From assembly GCF_016863095.1 (NCBI RefSeq), contig NZ_BOOF01000005.1, positions 372,001 through 436,000 of the forward strand: a stretch of 64,000 bases of DNA, read 5' to 3'. The first letter of the stretch is position 1. Every line of letters starts with the position of its first letter. Below the pieces are notes generated by a model. It worked only from the letters and a program-made list of their open reading frames with translations, was not told the DNA's origin and searched no databases. This stretch comes from Microbispora siamensis (lineage in GTDB: Bacteria > Actinomycetota > Actinomycetes > Streptosporangiales > Streptosporangiaceae). A program made the position numbers and the translations under genes. Below are positions 46,792-54,234 of this stretch, piece after piece.

Positions 46792-48015
46792 ATGGACGTG
46801 ACAGACCCGGTCCAGGCCCGGGCGGAGTCGCCGGCGCGTGCGTGGCTGCGGCACAGGCCCGCCGGGCTGCTCCCCGACGCGCTGCTCGCCCTTGCGATCA
46901 CCGGCTTCGCCCAGGCCGACCTCGCGTTCCATCTCGACAACTCGACGCCGTACGGCCCGATGCCGGCCGTGGTCGTCTCCACGCTGGTGGCGACCTCGAT
47001 CCTGGCGTTGCGCCGGGTGACGCCGCTCGCCACCGCCGTGATCGTCGCGGTCGCGATCGCCGGGCCGATGCTGGCGACGCCGCTGACGGTCACACTGTGG
47101 GGCGACTTCCTGCCCATCCTGGTCGCCACCTACTCGGTGGCCCGGCACAGCGTGTCGGCGCGGGCCTTCATCGGCGTGGCGGCCGTCGGGGCCGGCCTGG
47201 TCGTGGTGTTCCTGCGCAACCCGGAGTCCGGCACCGTCGGCAACATCCCGTTCGTCGCGGTGCCCTTGGCGGTGTGCTTCGTCGCCGGCCGGGTGTTGCG
47301 TGCCCGCGCCCGCAGCCACTCCGACGACCGCGCCCGGGCCCGGCAACTGGAGGCCGAGCGCGAGGAAGCGATCCGAGTCGCGCTTGCCGACGAGCGCGCC
47401 CGCATCGCGCGCGAGTTGCACGACATCGTCGCCCACTGCGTCAGCGTCATGGTGGTCCAAGCGGGCGCCGCCGAGGACCTGCTCGACCGCGACCCGCAGA
47501 AGGCGCGAGCACCGCTGCGCTCGATCCAGGAAACCGGACGGCAGGCCGTCGGCGAACTCGGGCGCATGCTCGGCCTGCTACGCGGGGAACGGGCCCAGCT
47601 CGAGCTCAAGCCGCAGCCGGGCACGGCCGACCTGGCCGAACTGGTCGACCACATGGGCACGATCGGTCTGCCGGTCGAACTGGCCGTGGAGGGTTCGGCC
47701 CGCCCCCTCCCACCCGGCCTGGACCTGACCGTCTACCGGATCGTGCAGGAGGCGCTCACGAACGTGCTGAAACACGCCGCTCCGACCACCGCGCACGTCA
47801 GGTTGCACTACGACGATCAGTCCGTACGGGTGAGCATCCGCGACTCCGGGCGAACCGGCGGGCCGGGCGGAGCCGACACCGACCGCGTCGGGCACGGCCT
47901 GATCGGGATGCGCGAACGGGTCGGGCTCTACGGTGGTTCGCTCGAGACAGCGGGCACGCCCGGCGGCGGCTTCACCGTGACGGCGCAGTTGCCCCTGGAG
48001 GCGGGCCAGCGATGA
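46792..48015 (+). CDS. Sensor histidine kinase, HisKA_3 type (system 3)
   Basis: A 407-residue kinase of the DesK class. Five or six membrane helices occupy residues 25-170, then a coiled linker and phospho-acceptor His210 in ARELHDIVAHCVSVM. The ATPase domain has EALTNVLKHAAP and GHGLIGMRERVGLYGG. No periplasmic domain is present. GTG 46789 directly precedes the ATG in frame. Its stop overlaps the regulator's ATG. It faces the membrane protein gene at 45990. Confidence 0.91.
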   Translation: MDVTDPVQARAESPARAWLRHRPAGLLPDALLALAITGFAQADLAFHLDNSTPYGPMPAVVVSTLVATSILALRRVTPLATAVIVAVAIAGPMLATPLTVTLWGDFLPILVATYSVARHSVSARAFIGVAAVGAGLVVVFLRNPESGTVGNIPFVAVPLAVCFVAGRVLRARARSHSDDRARARQLEAEREEAIRVALADERARIARELHDIVAHCVSVMVVQAGAAEDLLDRDPQKARAPLRSIQETGRQAVGELGRMLGLLRGERAQLELKPQPGTADLAELVDHMGTIGLPVELAVEGSARPLPPGLDLTVYRIVQEALTNVLKHAAPTTAHVRLHYDDQSVRVSIRDSGRTGGPGGADTDRVGHGLIGMRERVGLYGGSLETAGTPGGGFTVTAQLPLEAGQR

Positions 48016-48671
48016 TCAGGGTCCTGCTCGTCGACGACCAAGCCCTCGTACGCGGCGGTTTCCGCTCGATCCTGGAGGGTCAGGACGACATCGAGGTGGT
48101 CGGCGAGGCGGTCGACGGCATCGAGGCCATCGACCGGGGGTCCGTGCTGCAGCCCGACGTCATCCTCATGGACATCCGCATGCCCCGCCTGGACGGCATC
48201 GAGGCGACGCGCCACCTGCTGAACCGCGGCCACTGCCGAGCGCGCATCCTCATGCTCACGACATTCGACGAGGACGAGTACGTCTACCAGGCGCTGCGGG
48301 CCGGGGCGAGCGGCTTCCTGCTCAAGAGCGCACCACCGCGCGAGCTGGCCGGAGCCGTTCGTACGGTCGCCGCGGGCGAGGCACTACTGGCACCGGAGAT
48401 CACCCGGCGGATGATCGAGGACTACGTCCGCCGCCCACGGCCGGGCTCCGAGCACCCGGCCGGGCTCGAGACGCTGACCCCGCGCGAACTCGAGGTACTG
48501 AGGCTCATCGCCCGAGGCCGCTCCAACGCAGAGATCGCCGCGGAACTCTACCTCAGCAAGCCGACGGTCAAGACCCACGTCACCCGCATCCTCGCCAAGC
48601 TGGGTCTCCGCGACCGAGTCCAGGCCGTGGTCTTCGCCTACGAATGCGGTCTCGTCCACCCCGGCCACTGA
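48012..48671 (+). CDS. NarL/LuxR-type response regulator (system 3)
   Basis: A 219-residue regulator. The receiver shows LLVDDQALVRGGF and Asp54 in LMDIRMPRLDG, with FLLKSAPP as the Lys block. The output helix-turn-helix is LTPRELEVLRLIARGRSNAEIAAEL followed by TVKTHVTRILAKLGLRDRVQAVV in sections. It overlaps the kinase by four bases. Its sequence is closer to system 1 than to system 2. Confidence 0.93.
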   Translation: MIRVLLVDDQALVRGGFRSILEGQDDIEVVGEAVDGIEAIDRGSVLQPDVILMDIRMPRLDGIEATRHLLNRGHCRARILMLTTFDEDEYVYQALRAGASGFLLKSAPPRELAGAVRTVAAGEALLAPEITRRMIEDYVRRPRPGSEHPAGLETLTPRELEVLRLIARGRSNAEIAAELYLSKPTVKTHVTRILAKLGLRDRVQAVVFAYECGLVHPGH

Positions 48672-48705
48672 CCCACTGCGCCGAAGAGGCGCATTCGGGT
48701 TGAAC

Positions 48706-49050
48706 ATGAGAGTCAATTGCTTACGCGATCTCCACGCCGGCATCTTCCTGCAGATCGCAACATGCGACTCCATATGGAGTGATCACCTCAGAGATTGCGC
48801 CGGCATCAAGGGATTGAACGTCGACAGCTCTACGCCCTGCACACACGCCGCCAACTGGAATGAAGCGAGCTATTCGATCTGCGAAAAGCATGGCGACTCC
48901 GCCGAGACGGTTGGCGTGGATTATGTGAGCCCGAAGGACCGCAACAATGACCGGTTGCCGGTTTGCTGGGCACCTCAGAGCGAGAATCGCCATATGGAGG
49001 AGGAGGCCGAACACGCCATAGGTGGAAGTGTGATGACTAGAGAGGCTTGA
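48706..49050 (+). CDS. Possible Cys-rich hypothetical protein, 114 aa
   Basis: The frame from ATG 48706 has moderate third-position GC bias and no rare-codon pattern typical of a shadow frame. A GAGG lies about 17 bases upstream, which is far. The product has six cysteines, no membrane helix and no recognised motif. The opposite strand is also open over most of this stretch, so the assignment is weak. Codon use is unlike the neighbours, which suggests acquired DNA. Confidence 0.3.
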   Translation: MRVNCLRDLHAGIFLQIATCDSIWSDHLRDCAGIKGLNVDSSTPCTHAANWNEASYSICEKHGDSAETVGVDYVSPKDRNNDRLPVCWAPQSENRHMEEEAEHAIGGSVMTREA

Positions 49051-49103
49051 TGGCTGGGGTTACGGGGTCGAAAGTCCAGTCCGACCTCGGCGAGCAAGCC
49101 GGT

Positions 49104-49166
49104 GACGGCACGAGCAACGGTCCCTCCGCCTGGCGGAGCAGCTTGAGACAGGCCAGGTGGTGCTTC
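49104..49166. repeat. Diverged repeat, copy at 53521-53586
   Basis: About 63 bases beginning GACGGCACGAGCAACGG and including GCAGCTT and GGTGGTGCTT align with roughly three-quarters identity to the block at 53521. The two lie 4.4 kb apart, one outside and one inside the att-bounded island. They could be remnants of one insertion element, but no transposase can be read. Confidence 0.5.
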
Positions 49167-49289
49167 CGAGGTGTGGCCTGAGTTCCGCATCGGACGCAGC
49201 CGCATCAGCGACAGGGGACCCCCAAGCAGTTCGCTCGTATGCAGCGGGCGGGCGAGCGGGCAACCACGCTCGCCCGGCGACGCTCTTCG

Positions 49290-50471
49290 TCATGACCGCG
49301 TGAGGGGTCGGGTCTCCACTGCGCCGGTGACCGCGAGGTGGCGGCGGCGGCTCGGCATCATCATGGTCGGGTGGGAGACGCTCCAGGCCGCGCTAGCGCA
49401 GATCATCTCCTTGATGCGGGCGGCGGTCCGGCCCGTGAAGACGGTGGACGTGACCTGATCGTCGGGGGTCACGCGCTGGATGATTCCATCGCGGCGTCCG
49501 AGGCTGATGCACTGCAGGGAGTAGCCGATCGTGGTCTCGGGAACCTTGCGACCAGTCAAGCGCGCGGCGATGACGTCGGCTGCCAGCCACGCCATCGGGT
49601 TCGCCGAGGCGCAGGACATCCGCAGCGGCTTGCCACCCGCGCCCATGGCGAGCGCGGCGTCGCCGACGGCGTACACATCGGGGTGCGAGACCGATCGCAT
49701 GCTGGCGTCGACGACGATCCGGCCTGTGTCGGACACCTCAAGGGTGGTGGCGGCCGCGATCGGGTGCACGGTGAAACCCGCGGTCCACACGGTCACCTGG
49801 GCCCGGATCTTGCTGCCTGTACCGGTGACCACGCCGTCCGGTTCGACGCGCGTGATGTCGACGTGGTCGTGGACCGTGATGCCGAGCCGGTCCAAGGCGC
49901 CGCGCAAGTGGCGCTGGGCCTTGTCGCTGAGCCAGCCGCCGACGCGACCGCGGGCGGCGATCGCGACCTCAAGGTCCGGGTGGGCTTCGGCGATCTCGGT
50001 GGCCGCCTCGATGCCGGTCAGCCCGCCGCCCACGATCAGCACGGTCCCACCGGGCTTCACCTCGCTCAGGCGCGCCCGCAGTCGGAGAGCGGCCTGCTTG
50101 CCGGCCACGTTGTAGGCGTGCTCGGCGACACCAGGGACGCCGTGATCGGCGATGGCGCTGCCCAGGGCGTACACGAGGGTGTCATAGGCGAGGGTCTCAC
50201 CGTCGAGATCGACGGTCTTGCCTTCCACATCGACAGCGGTGACCCGCGCGATCCGGACCTGTACGCCGGTGCCCGCGTAGAGGTCGCGCAGTGCGCGAGG
50301 CTGCAGATCCTGCCCGCTCGCGAGCTGGTGCATGCGCACCCGTTCGACGAACTCCGGATCGCCGTTGACCAGGGTGATCTCGACGTCGTCGCGGTGCAGC
50401 CGCTTGGCGAGGCGACCGGCGGTGTTGGCTCCGGCGTACCCCGCTCCCAGGACGACGATGCGGTGCTTCAT
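49290..50471 (-). CDS. NAD(P)/FAD-dependent oxidoreductase (NDH-2-like)
   Basis: A 393-residue flavoprotein. The N-terminal FAD fold reads VVLGAGYAGANTAGRLAKR. The second dinucleotide loop is VLIVGGGLTGIEAATEIAE. The FAD-closing motif is DVYAVGDAALAMG. No C-terminal membrane anchor is evident, so it may be a soluble quinone or dye reductase. Start ATG 50471 is preceded by GATAGGAG. It lies downstream of an ECF41 sigma gene on the same strand. ECF41 factors typically sit beside oxidoreductase, carboxymuconolactone decarboxylase or epimerase genes and control them. Confidence 0.88.
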   Translation of the reverse strand: MKHRIVVLGAGYAGANTAGRLAKRLHRDDVEITLVNGDPEFVERVRMHQLASGQDLQPRALRDLYAGTGVQVRIARVTAVDVEGKTVDLDGETLAYDTLVYALGSAIADHGVPGVAEHAYNVAGKQAALRLRARLSEVKPGGTVLIVGGGLTGIEAATEIAEAHPDLEVAIAARGRVGGWLSDKAQRHLRGALDRLGITVHDHVDITRVEPDGVVTGTGSKIRAQVTVWTAGFTVHPIAAATTLEVSDTGRIVVDASMRSVSHPDVYAVGDAALAMGAGGKPLRMSCASANPMAWLAADVIAARLTGRKVPETTIGYSLQCISLGRRDGIIQRVTPDDQVTSTVFTGRTAARIKEMICASAAWSVSHPTMMMPSRRRHLAVTGAVETRPLTRS

Positions 50472-50520
50472 GACTCGCTCCTATCTGGTTGCTTTCACCT
50501 CCTGAACCGGACAGGCGCGC

Positions 50521-50537
50521 GATCCCTGACAGGGATC
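50521..50537. promoter_or_regulatory. Perfect 17-bp palindrome between sigma and oxidoreductase genes
   Basis: GATCCCTG-A-CAGGGATC, eight-base arms with one central base. It lies 15 bases past the sigma stop and 50 bases before the oxidoreductase start, so it may be an operator or a weak terminator. The minus strand reads TGTCAGG inside it, close to the TGTCACA -35 box known for ECF41, but a matching CGTC box is not clear. Confidence 0.55.
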
Positions 50538-50551
50538 AAATGTGATGTGGG

Positions 50552-51496
50552 TCACCAGCTCGCCGGGAGCGGGCGATGAGGTCCAGCGGCCGCCCACTGG
50601 CGCGCGATGCGCTGAAGTTTGTCGGGGTTGACCTGGATGTGGATCGAGGCGAGGCCTTCGGGGGTCGCATCGAGGCAGAGCACGCCGATGATCTGCTCGC
50701 CGACCTCGACCAGCACGGCAGGACCGCCGTTGACGACGACGGCGTAGAAAACGGGATCGCCGCCGACGAGGGCTCGTTTGGAGTCGCTCCGCTGGAACAT
50801 GCCACGCAGGTACTGGGCGATGCCCATCGCTCCGATGATCGGGGTCCTGCGAGCGACGACCTTACCGCCGCCGTCGGCCACGCTGACCGCGTCGTCGGCG
50901 AGCAGCCGAATCAGTGGCTCGGTGTCGCCGCTGAGGGCCGCGGCGAGAAACTCCTCGACGATCTTCCGCGCGGCGACCGCATCAATCTCCGTACGGGATC
51001 GTTCGGCAGCCAGATGCTGCCTGGAACGCCGGTAGATCTGCTGGCAGTTCGACTCGGTGATGTCCAGAATCTCCGCGATCTCGCGGTGCGCGTACCCGAA
51101 CGCCTCGCGCAGCACATACACGACGCGCTCATTGGGGGACAGCCGCTCCATAAGGGTGAGCATCGCCATGGAGACCGACTCACGCTGCTCGAAGGTGTCG
51201 GCGGGGCCGAGCATCCGATCTCCGTCCAGCACCGGCTCAGGAAGCCACTGCCCCACGTAGGTCTCCCGCCTGGCCCGCGCCGAGGTGAGCTGGTTGAGGC
51301 AGAGATTGGTGAGCACCTTCGTGAGCCACGCTTCGGGCGTCTCGATCCGTTCCCGGTCGGCCGCATGCCAGCGCAGGTACGTATCCTGCACCGCGTCCTC
51401 CGCATCGCCGGCCGATCCCAGCAGCCGGTAGGCGATCGCCTCCAAACGGCCCCTGGAGCTCTCGAACAGATCGGCCTCGTGCGTGCGGAGCGACAT
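50552..51496 (-). CDS. ECF41-group RNA polymerase sigma factor
   Basis: A 314-residue sigma factor. Sigma2 lies in residues 8-75 (LLGSAGDAEDAVQDTYLRW, TPEAWLTKVLTNLCLNQL) and sigma4 in 115-165 (LMERLSPNERVVYVLREAFGY, then HREIAEILDITESNCQQIYRR). A SnoaL-like C-terminal domain follows. All three ECF41 hallmark motifs are present: WLPEP, DGGGK and NPDKL. In this group the C-terminal domain acts as built-in activator and inhibitor. ATG 51496 gives the standard N terminus; an upstream ATG at 51514 is in frame. The oxidoreductase gene downstream is the probable target. Confidence 0.92.
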   Translation of the reverse strand: MSLRTHEADLFESSRGRLEAIAYRLLGSAGDAEDAVQDTYLRWHAADRERIETPEAWLTKVLTNLCLNQLTSARARRETYVGQWLPEPVLDGDRMLGPADTFEQRESVSMAMLTLMERLSPNERVVYVLREAFGYAHREIAEILDITESNCQQIYRRSRQHLAAERSRTEIDAVAARKIVEEFLAAALSGDTEPLIRLLADDAVSVADGGGKVVARRTPIIGAMGIAQYLRGMFQRSDSKRALVGGDPVFYAVVVNGGPAVLVEVGEQIIGVLCLDATPEGLASIHIQVNPDKLQRIARQWAAAGPHRPLPASW

Positions 51497-51671
51497 TGCC
51501 CCATGATCGGGCATGCGCGCAGGTCGCGTCCACACCGGGTCCGCCTTGACCGTAGCGTGAGCCGTCGACATGCCGCCCCAGATCGGCTTCGGTCCCTCGG
51601 TACTCGTTGCCCCTACCCAGCGAGAGGCGGGCGACATCAGCCAGCGCCCACAGCGAACGATCACCCCGCCC

Positions 51672-51719
51672 AGGAAGGGGCGGAACCAGCACCGGCACCC
51701 GCCCCGACCTTGGCGTACG
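51672..51719. repeat. Diverged 48-bp repeat, copy at 52601-52648
   Basis: The block AGGAAGGGGCGGAACCAGC and its continuation match 52601-52648 at about 80% identity, including the shared core CCAGCACCGGCACCCGCC. The second copy begins eight bases after the left att core, so this one may mark the left edge of an even older insertion. Confidence 0.55.
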
Positions 51720-51723
51720 GGCC

Positions 51724-51824
51724 GGGGTGCTGGACCTGATTGAATTTGAGCCCTGGGCCGGTGGACCGCAGTCGCCAAGCAAGCCCAGATACCGCAAGGC
51801 ATCGTCCGGCAGGGCCGCGATCTG
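51724..51824. pseudogene. Relic of a RelE/ParE-like toxin gene with an internal inversion
   Basis: Read on the plus strand, 51724-51786 encodes GVLDLIEFEPWAGGPQSPSKP. Read on the minus strand, 51824-51787 encodes QIAALPDDALRYL. In the intact minus-strand gene at 52808 these two pieces are contiguous and on one strand. The relic is therefore a second copy whose middle part has been flipped. The junction is at about 51786/51787. Confidence 0.65.
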
Positions 51825-51861
51825 CGTGCATCATGGGATCGCGAGCGCGCCATTAACGCCG

Positions 51862-52254
51862 TTATGTGCCCTCGCCCAAGGCGTTCTCGCGAGCGGTCTT
51901 CGCCTCCTCGCCCACCAGGTAATGCACGGTCGTGCCCGGCAGGGTAGGCAGCTCGGCCCAGTGAGTGATCGGGTCGTCACAAATCTGGTGGTCCTCACGG
52001 TCCCGGCCGTAGGGCAGGCGGACGACACCGTCAGAGTCGACGAAGCAGTCGTGGTACTCACGCCCGTCCTCATCGAAGTGACGGGTGGTGAAGTACATCG
52101 GCCGCACCAGCCAGAATTCCTGCCCGGCGTTCGGATCGCGCCCGTCCACATCGTCGGACGCGAAACGGCCCGTAATCGCGGCGGCCACGGGCATTCCGTC
52201 CTCCGGCAGCCTCTGCCGTGAGTCCACCCACTCCACCTCGGCGCGCATGTTCAC
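51862..52254 (-). CDS. DUF551-like hypothetical protein, 130 aa
   Basis: The protein has the short DUF551 pattern: an opening EWVDSRQRLPEDGMPVA, a central beta block with WLVRPMYFTTRHFDEDGREY, and an ending ITHWAELPTLPG, with Trp and Pro residues at the expected ends. DUF551 proteins are small, often phage- or island-borne, and without known function. GTG 52254 follows GGAG. It is next to integrase relics, so mobile origin is likely. Confidence 0.6.
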   Translation of the reverse strand: MNMRAEVEWVDSRQRLPEDGMPVAAAITGRFASDDVDGRDPNAGQEFWLVRPMYFTTRHFDEDGREYHDCFVDSDGVVRLPYGRDREDHQICDDPITHWAELPTLPGTTVHYLVGEEAKTARENALGEGT

Positions 52255-52364
52255 CCCGGCTCCGATCTTTTGTCAGGTACGGCCATTTTCGCATTCCCGC
52301 CCTTGCCCCTCCGTTCACCGTTGGCGAGCGGAACGCGCAGCCCTGGACGCCCCCGAAGCGATCG

Positions 52365-52487
52365 ATACCAGCGCTCTACTATCGCGCCGAGGAGCGAAGG
52401 AGAAGGCGTCGGAGACGGATCCGGCGGGCACACCAAGCCGTCATCGCCGACGCGATGAATCGCAAGATCAAAATGCCAAGATCCAAA
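52365..52487 (+). pseudogene. Possible 3' relic of a tyrosine integrase gene
   Basis: The plus frame reads ALYYRAEERR, then an Arg-rich patch, then RRAHQAVIADAMNRKI. The intact integrase ends AMIYQHRTAEADHQIADVMNGQ, so the Tyr region and the IAD-MN block are in the same order just before the arm repeats and terminator. Similarity is short and no catalytic Arg or His is left. Confidence 0.4.
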
Positions 52488-52489
52488 GT

Positions 52490-52510
52490 TGATGGCACGT
52501 TGATGGCACG
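52490..52510 (+). repeat. Paired arm-type repeat, oldest unit
   Basis: TGATGGCACG at 52490-52499 and again at 52501-52510, an 11-bp period. One base differs from the TAATGGCACG found beside the intact integrase. Confidence 0.6.
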
Positions 52511-52545
52511 AAGCCCCGTGGCGTGATCGCTACGGGGCTTGTTTT
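52511..52545 (+). terminator. Rho-independent terminator, oldest unit
   Basis: AAGCCCCGT (52511-52519) pairs fully with ACGGGGCTT (52532-52540), followed by GTTTT. The whole segment from 52505 to 52593 is identical to 53952-54040. Confidence 0.75.
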
Positions 52546-52549
52546 GGCT

Positions 52550-52593
52550 GGTGGGCGGTACTGGGTTCGAACCAGTGACCCCTCGCTTGTAAG
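52550..52593. repeat. att copy 1: 44-bp tRNA-Val 3' segment
   Basis: Exact copy of 60943-60986, that is, the tRNA-Val 3' half from the anticodon loop to the acceptor end plus two flanking bases. Beyond its right edge the sequence departs from the tRNA, so it is an integration scar, not a tRNA gene. Confidence 0.85.
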
Positions 52594-52600
52594 TCAACTC

Positions 52601-52648
52601 AGGAAAGGCCAGGACCAGCACCGGCACCCGCCCTCACCTGGCTGTACG
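52601..52648. repeat. Diverged 48-bp repeat, copy of 51672-51719
   Basis: Second member of the pair described at 51672. It begins eight bases to the right of att copy 1. Confidence 0.55.
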
Positions 52649-52807
52649 ATTCACCGTTTCCACCGCCGTCCAGGCTCGTCCACGGCCATTGTCATCCAGA
52701 TAGTCACTCGCGCGCTGCTACGACCAGTCGGGAACTGTGCGACAACCTCGACATGGAGGCCTCGGCAGAGACCTCAATCGGGGTTCAGCCGGGTACCGCT
52801 CGATGCA

Positions 52808-53056
52808 CTAGATCCACTGCACGCGGACGATGTATACCTCGCGTTGGGGCTCGAGCACTAGATACGTCACGAGCCCCCGCTCTCCAAACGGCATGACCCG
52901 CATGTTGCCATCCGGCTTACTGGGCGTTTGCGGCCCGCCGGCCCAGGGCTCCAGTTCGATCAGGTCCAGTATCCCGGCCAGATACCGGAGGGCGTCCTCG
53001 GGAAGGGCCGCGATTTGTTCTTGAGCGACAGGATCGGGCTCAACAATCGAGTACAC
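52808..53056 (-). CDS. RelE/ParE-like toxin
   Basis: An 82-residue protein. The order is helix hairpin (VAQEQIAALPEDALRYLAGIL), a Pro/Gly loop (ELEPWAGGPQTPSKP) and two C-terminal strands (RVMPFGERGLVTYLVL, REVYIVRVQWI). This is the plan of RelE/ParE-superfamily toxins, of which RelE-type members cut mRNA on the ribosome. GTG 53056 directly follows the TAG of the upstream antitoxin-like gene, so both are co-translated. A scrambled relic of a second copy lies at 51724. Confidence 0.68.
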   Translation of the reverse strand: MYSIVEPDPVAQEQIAALPEDALRYLAGILDLIELEPWAGGPQTPSKPDGNMRVMPFGERGLVTYLVLEPQREVYIVRVQWI

Positions 53057-53401
53057 CTACCGCTCGACCCCGCGCTCCATCAGGAGTTGACGCCACGACT
53101 TGTCGCCCCGGGGGATCGGCTTGCCGGCGTCGGCCATTTCCTGGACGCGGGCAGACCGCTCGTAGAGATCCCTGCGGCCCTGCGGGTCCTTGATCGAGTC
53201 GCACGCAATGAGCCACCAGGTGTGGATGAACTCGCTCAGCCGACCAAGGTCCAAACTGGCGCGGACCTCAGCCAGGACGACGTCAAGACCCGCGTCGAAC
53301 CCATCTCGGTCCTGCGGCACGACCAACGCTCTGCGGATGGCACGCAGATTCTTCTCCGGAAGGGGACCTTCGGGAGTGAACTCCTGCGGTTGCGCGCTCA
53401 T
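53057..53401 (-). CDS. Antitoxin-like protein (DUF6247-like)
   Basis: A 114-residue helical, acidic-basic protein beginning MSAQPQEFTPEGPLPEKNL, with the central block FDAGLDVVLAEVRASLDLGRLSEFIHTWWLIA. It resembles DUF6247 proteins that actinomycetes encode beside RelE-like toxins. The next gene starts at the base after its stop. ATG 53401 was chosen over longer in-frame starts; its ribosome site is weak. Binding to and neutralising the 82-residue toxin is inferred from position and size. Confidence 0.62.
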   Translation of the reverse strand: MSAQPQEFTPEGPLPEKNLRAIRRALVVPQDRDGFDAGLDVVLAEVRASLDLGRLSEFIHTWWLIACDSIKDPQGRRDLYERSARVQEMADAGKPIPRGDKSWRQLLMERGVER

Positions 53402-53520
53402 GTGGCCAGTGTACGTACAGGTACTCGGGCCGGCCCAGGCGATCACGAGACTCGAGAGGTGATTCAGTCTGCGGACAGACGCGCGACTTCAAGAGGTAAC
53501 CGGCCTCACTGATCATTGGA

Positions 53521-53586
53521 GATTGCACGAGCAACGGCCCCACTGCCTAGCGAAGCAGCTTCGGACGCGCACGGTGGTGCTCTTCC
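53521..53586. repeat. Diverged repeat, copy of 49104-49166
   Basis: Second member of the pair described at 49104. It lies between the toxin/antitoxin pair and a small minus-strand gene. Confidence 0.5.
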
Positions 53587-53633
53587 CTGGCGTGGCCGGC
53601 AGCGAGAAGGAGACCGGCGTCGCAGGGGCTATG

Positions 53634-53837
53634 TCAGCGCCCCATCTCCGAGCGCAGGATTTCCTCGTGCCGCTCGGCGAGGTCCGGCTGAGCCTCGAAC
53701 GATGCCAAGAACGGGAGGTCGCGCTCCGCTGGGGCAGGCTCGGCTTCCCGCCCGCGAACCAGTTTCGGAGCGGACGGCGACTCCGACTCCGGCACCTGGT
53801 CCATTGGGTGCCACGGTTCCTCGGGGTTGGCGCTCAC
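53634..53837 (-). CDS. Small acidic hypothetical protein, 67 aa, antitoxin-like
   Basis: The frame from GTG 53837 gives SANPEEPWHPMDQV near the start and an ordered C-terminal helix PDLAERHEEILRSEMGR. Short proteins with such a C-terminal helix often precede toxin genes in actinomycetes, but no toxin frame follows here; the downstream DNA is the diverged repeat at 53521. It may be the surviving half of a second pair. Start and coding status are uncertain. Confidence 0.4.
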   Translation of the reverse strand: MSANPEEPWHPMDQVPESESPSAPKLVRGREAEPAPAERDLPFLASFEAQPDLAERHEEILRSEMGR

Positions 53838-53936
53838 GCCCACAGTCTGCCCTCAGACGCGCCGAAGGGCATGGCGACACCTCGACGATGAAGCCGGTGT
53901 ATAGCAAGCAAGCTCAAACGAGTTAAGAGCCACGGC

Positions 53937-53957
53937 CAATGGCACACTGACGGCACG
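53937..53957 (+). repeat. Paired arm-type repeat, middle unit
   Basis: CAATGGCACA (53937-53946) and TGACGGCACG (53948-53957) keep the 11-bp period but have two or three changes from TAATGGCACG, consistent with decay. Confidence 0.55.
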
Positions 53958-53992
53958 AAGCCCCGTGGCGTGATCGCTACGGGGCTTGTTTT
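53958..53992 (+). terminator. Rho-independent terminator, middle unit
   Basis: AAGCCCCGT (53958-53966) pairs with ACGGGGCTT (53979-53987), then GTTTT. Identical to the copy at 52511. Confidence 0.75.
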
Positions 53993-53996
53993 GGCT

Positions 53997-54040
53997 GGTG
54001 GGCGGTACTGGGTTCGAACCAGTGACCCCTCGCTTGTAAG
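53997..54040. repeat. att copy 2: left boundary of the intact element
   Basis: Exact copy of the 44-bp tRNA-Val segment. With 60943-60986 it bounds the integrase-bearing unit. The DNA just right of it carries arm-type repeats, as expected for an attP-derived left arm. Confidence 0.85.
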
Positions 54041-54123
54041 GAGCTAAGATCGCTCCCGGCGGTACGCTGACCTGCGCGCCGACCTGGGACACCGCTCCCC
54101 CGTCGACCGTCTCCAAGCTGCCG

Positions 54124-54144
54124 TAATGGCACGCTAATGGCACG
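54124..54144 (+). repeat. Arm-type repeat pair, left arm 1
   Basis: TAATGGCACG at 54124-54133 and 54135-54144, period 11 bp, 84 bases from the att core. Same orientation as the pair at the right end. Confidence 0.7.
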
Positions 54145-54213
54145 GCGATCTTCCCTCTTGGCGCAGCTCGCAACCTCTTCTGATCATGGCTTGTCGGCCA
54201 TCTCTCCGCCGTC

Positions 54214-54234
54214 TAATGGCACGCTAATGGCACG
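54214..54234 (+). repeat. Arm-type repeat pair, left arm 2
   Basis: TAATGGCACG at 54214-54223 and 54225-54234. It lies 90 bases from the first left pair and shares the following bases GCGATC with it. Confidence 0.7.

Larger units (their letters stand above)
48672..49289. other. 618-bp low-GC stretch with weak coding potential
   Basis: G+C drops to about 55-58%, well below both flanks. It contains one possible plus-strand gene (48706-49050), a perfect 14-bp palindrome ACTCCATATGGAGT (48767-48780), and a block at 49104-49166 that recurs at 53521-53586 inside the tRNA-linked island. It looks like an old insertion or relic. Confidence 0.6.
52255..52807. other. Relic right end of an old integrated element
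   Basis: No intact gene. In order: a possible integrase 3' relic, a pair of arm-type repeats, a terminator hairpin, the 44-bp att core and a diverged 48-bp repeat, then 160 bases in which I see nothing. The order repeats that found at the right end of the intact element near 60.9 kb. Confidence 0.6.

Noticed and set aside
46653..47129. Minus-strand frames opposite the third histidine kinase
   Set aside because: Low-complexity Arg/Ser shadow translations of a clear kinase gene.
48721..49014. Minus-strand frame opposite the weak gene at 48706
   Set aside because: No ribosome site and no motif; the plus frame is slightly better, and neither is strong.
52550..52593. tRNA gene at the left att copies
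   Set aside because: Only the 3' part is present at 52550 and 53997; no 5' acceptor, D arm or complete anticodon stem, so these are att scars.
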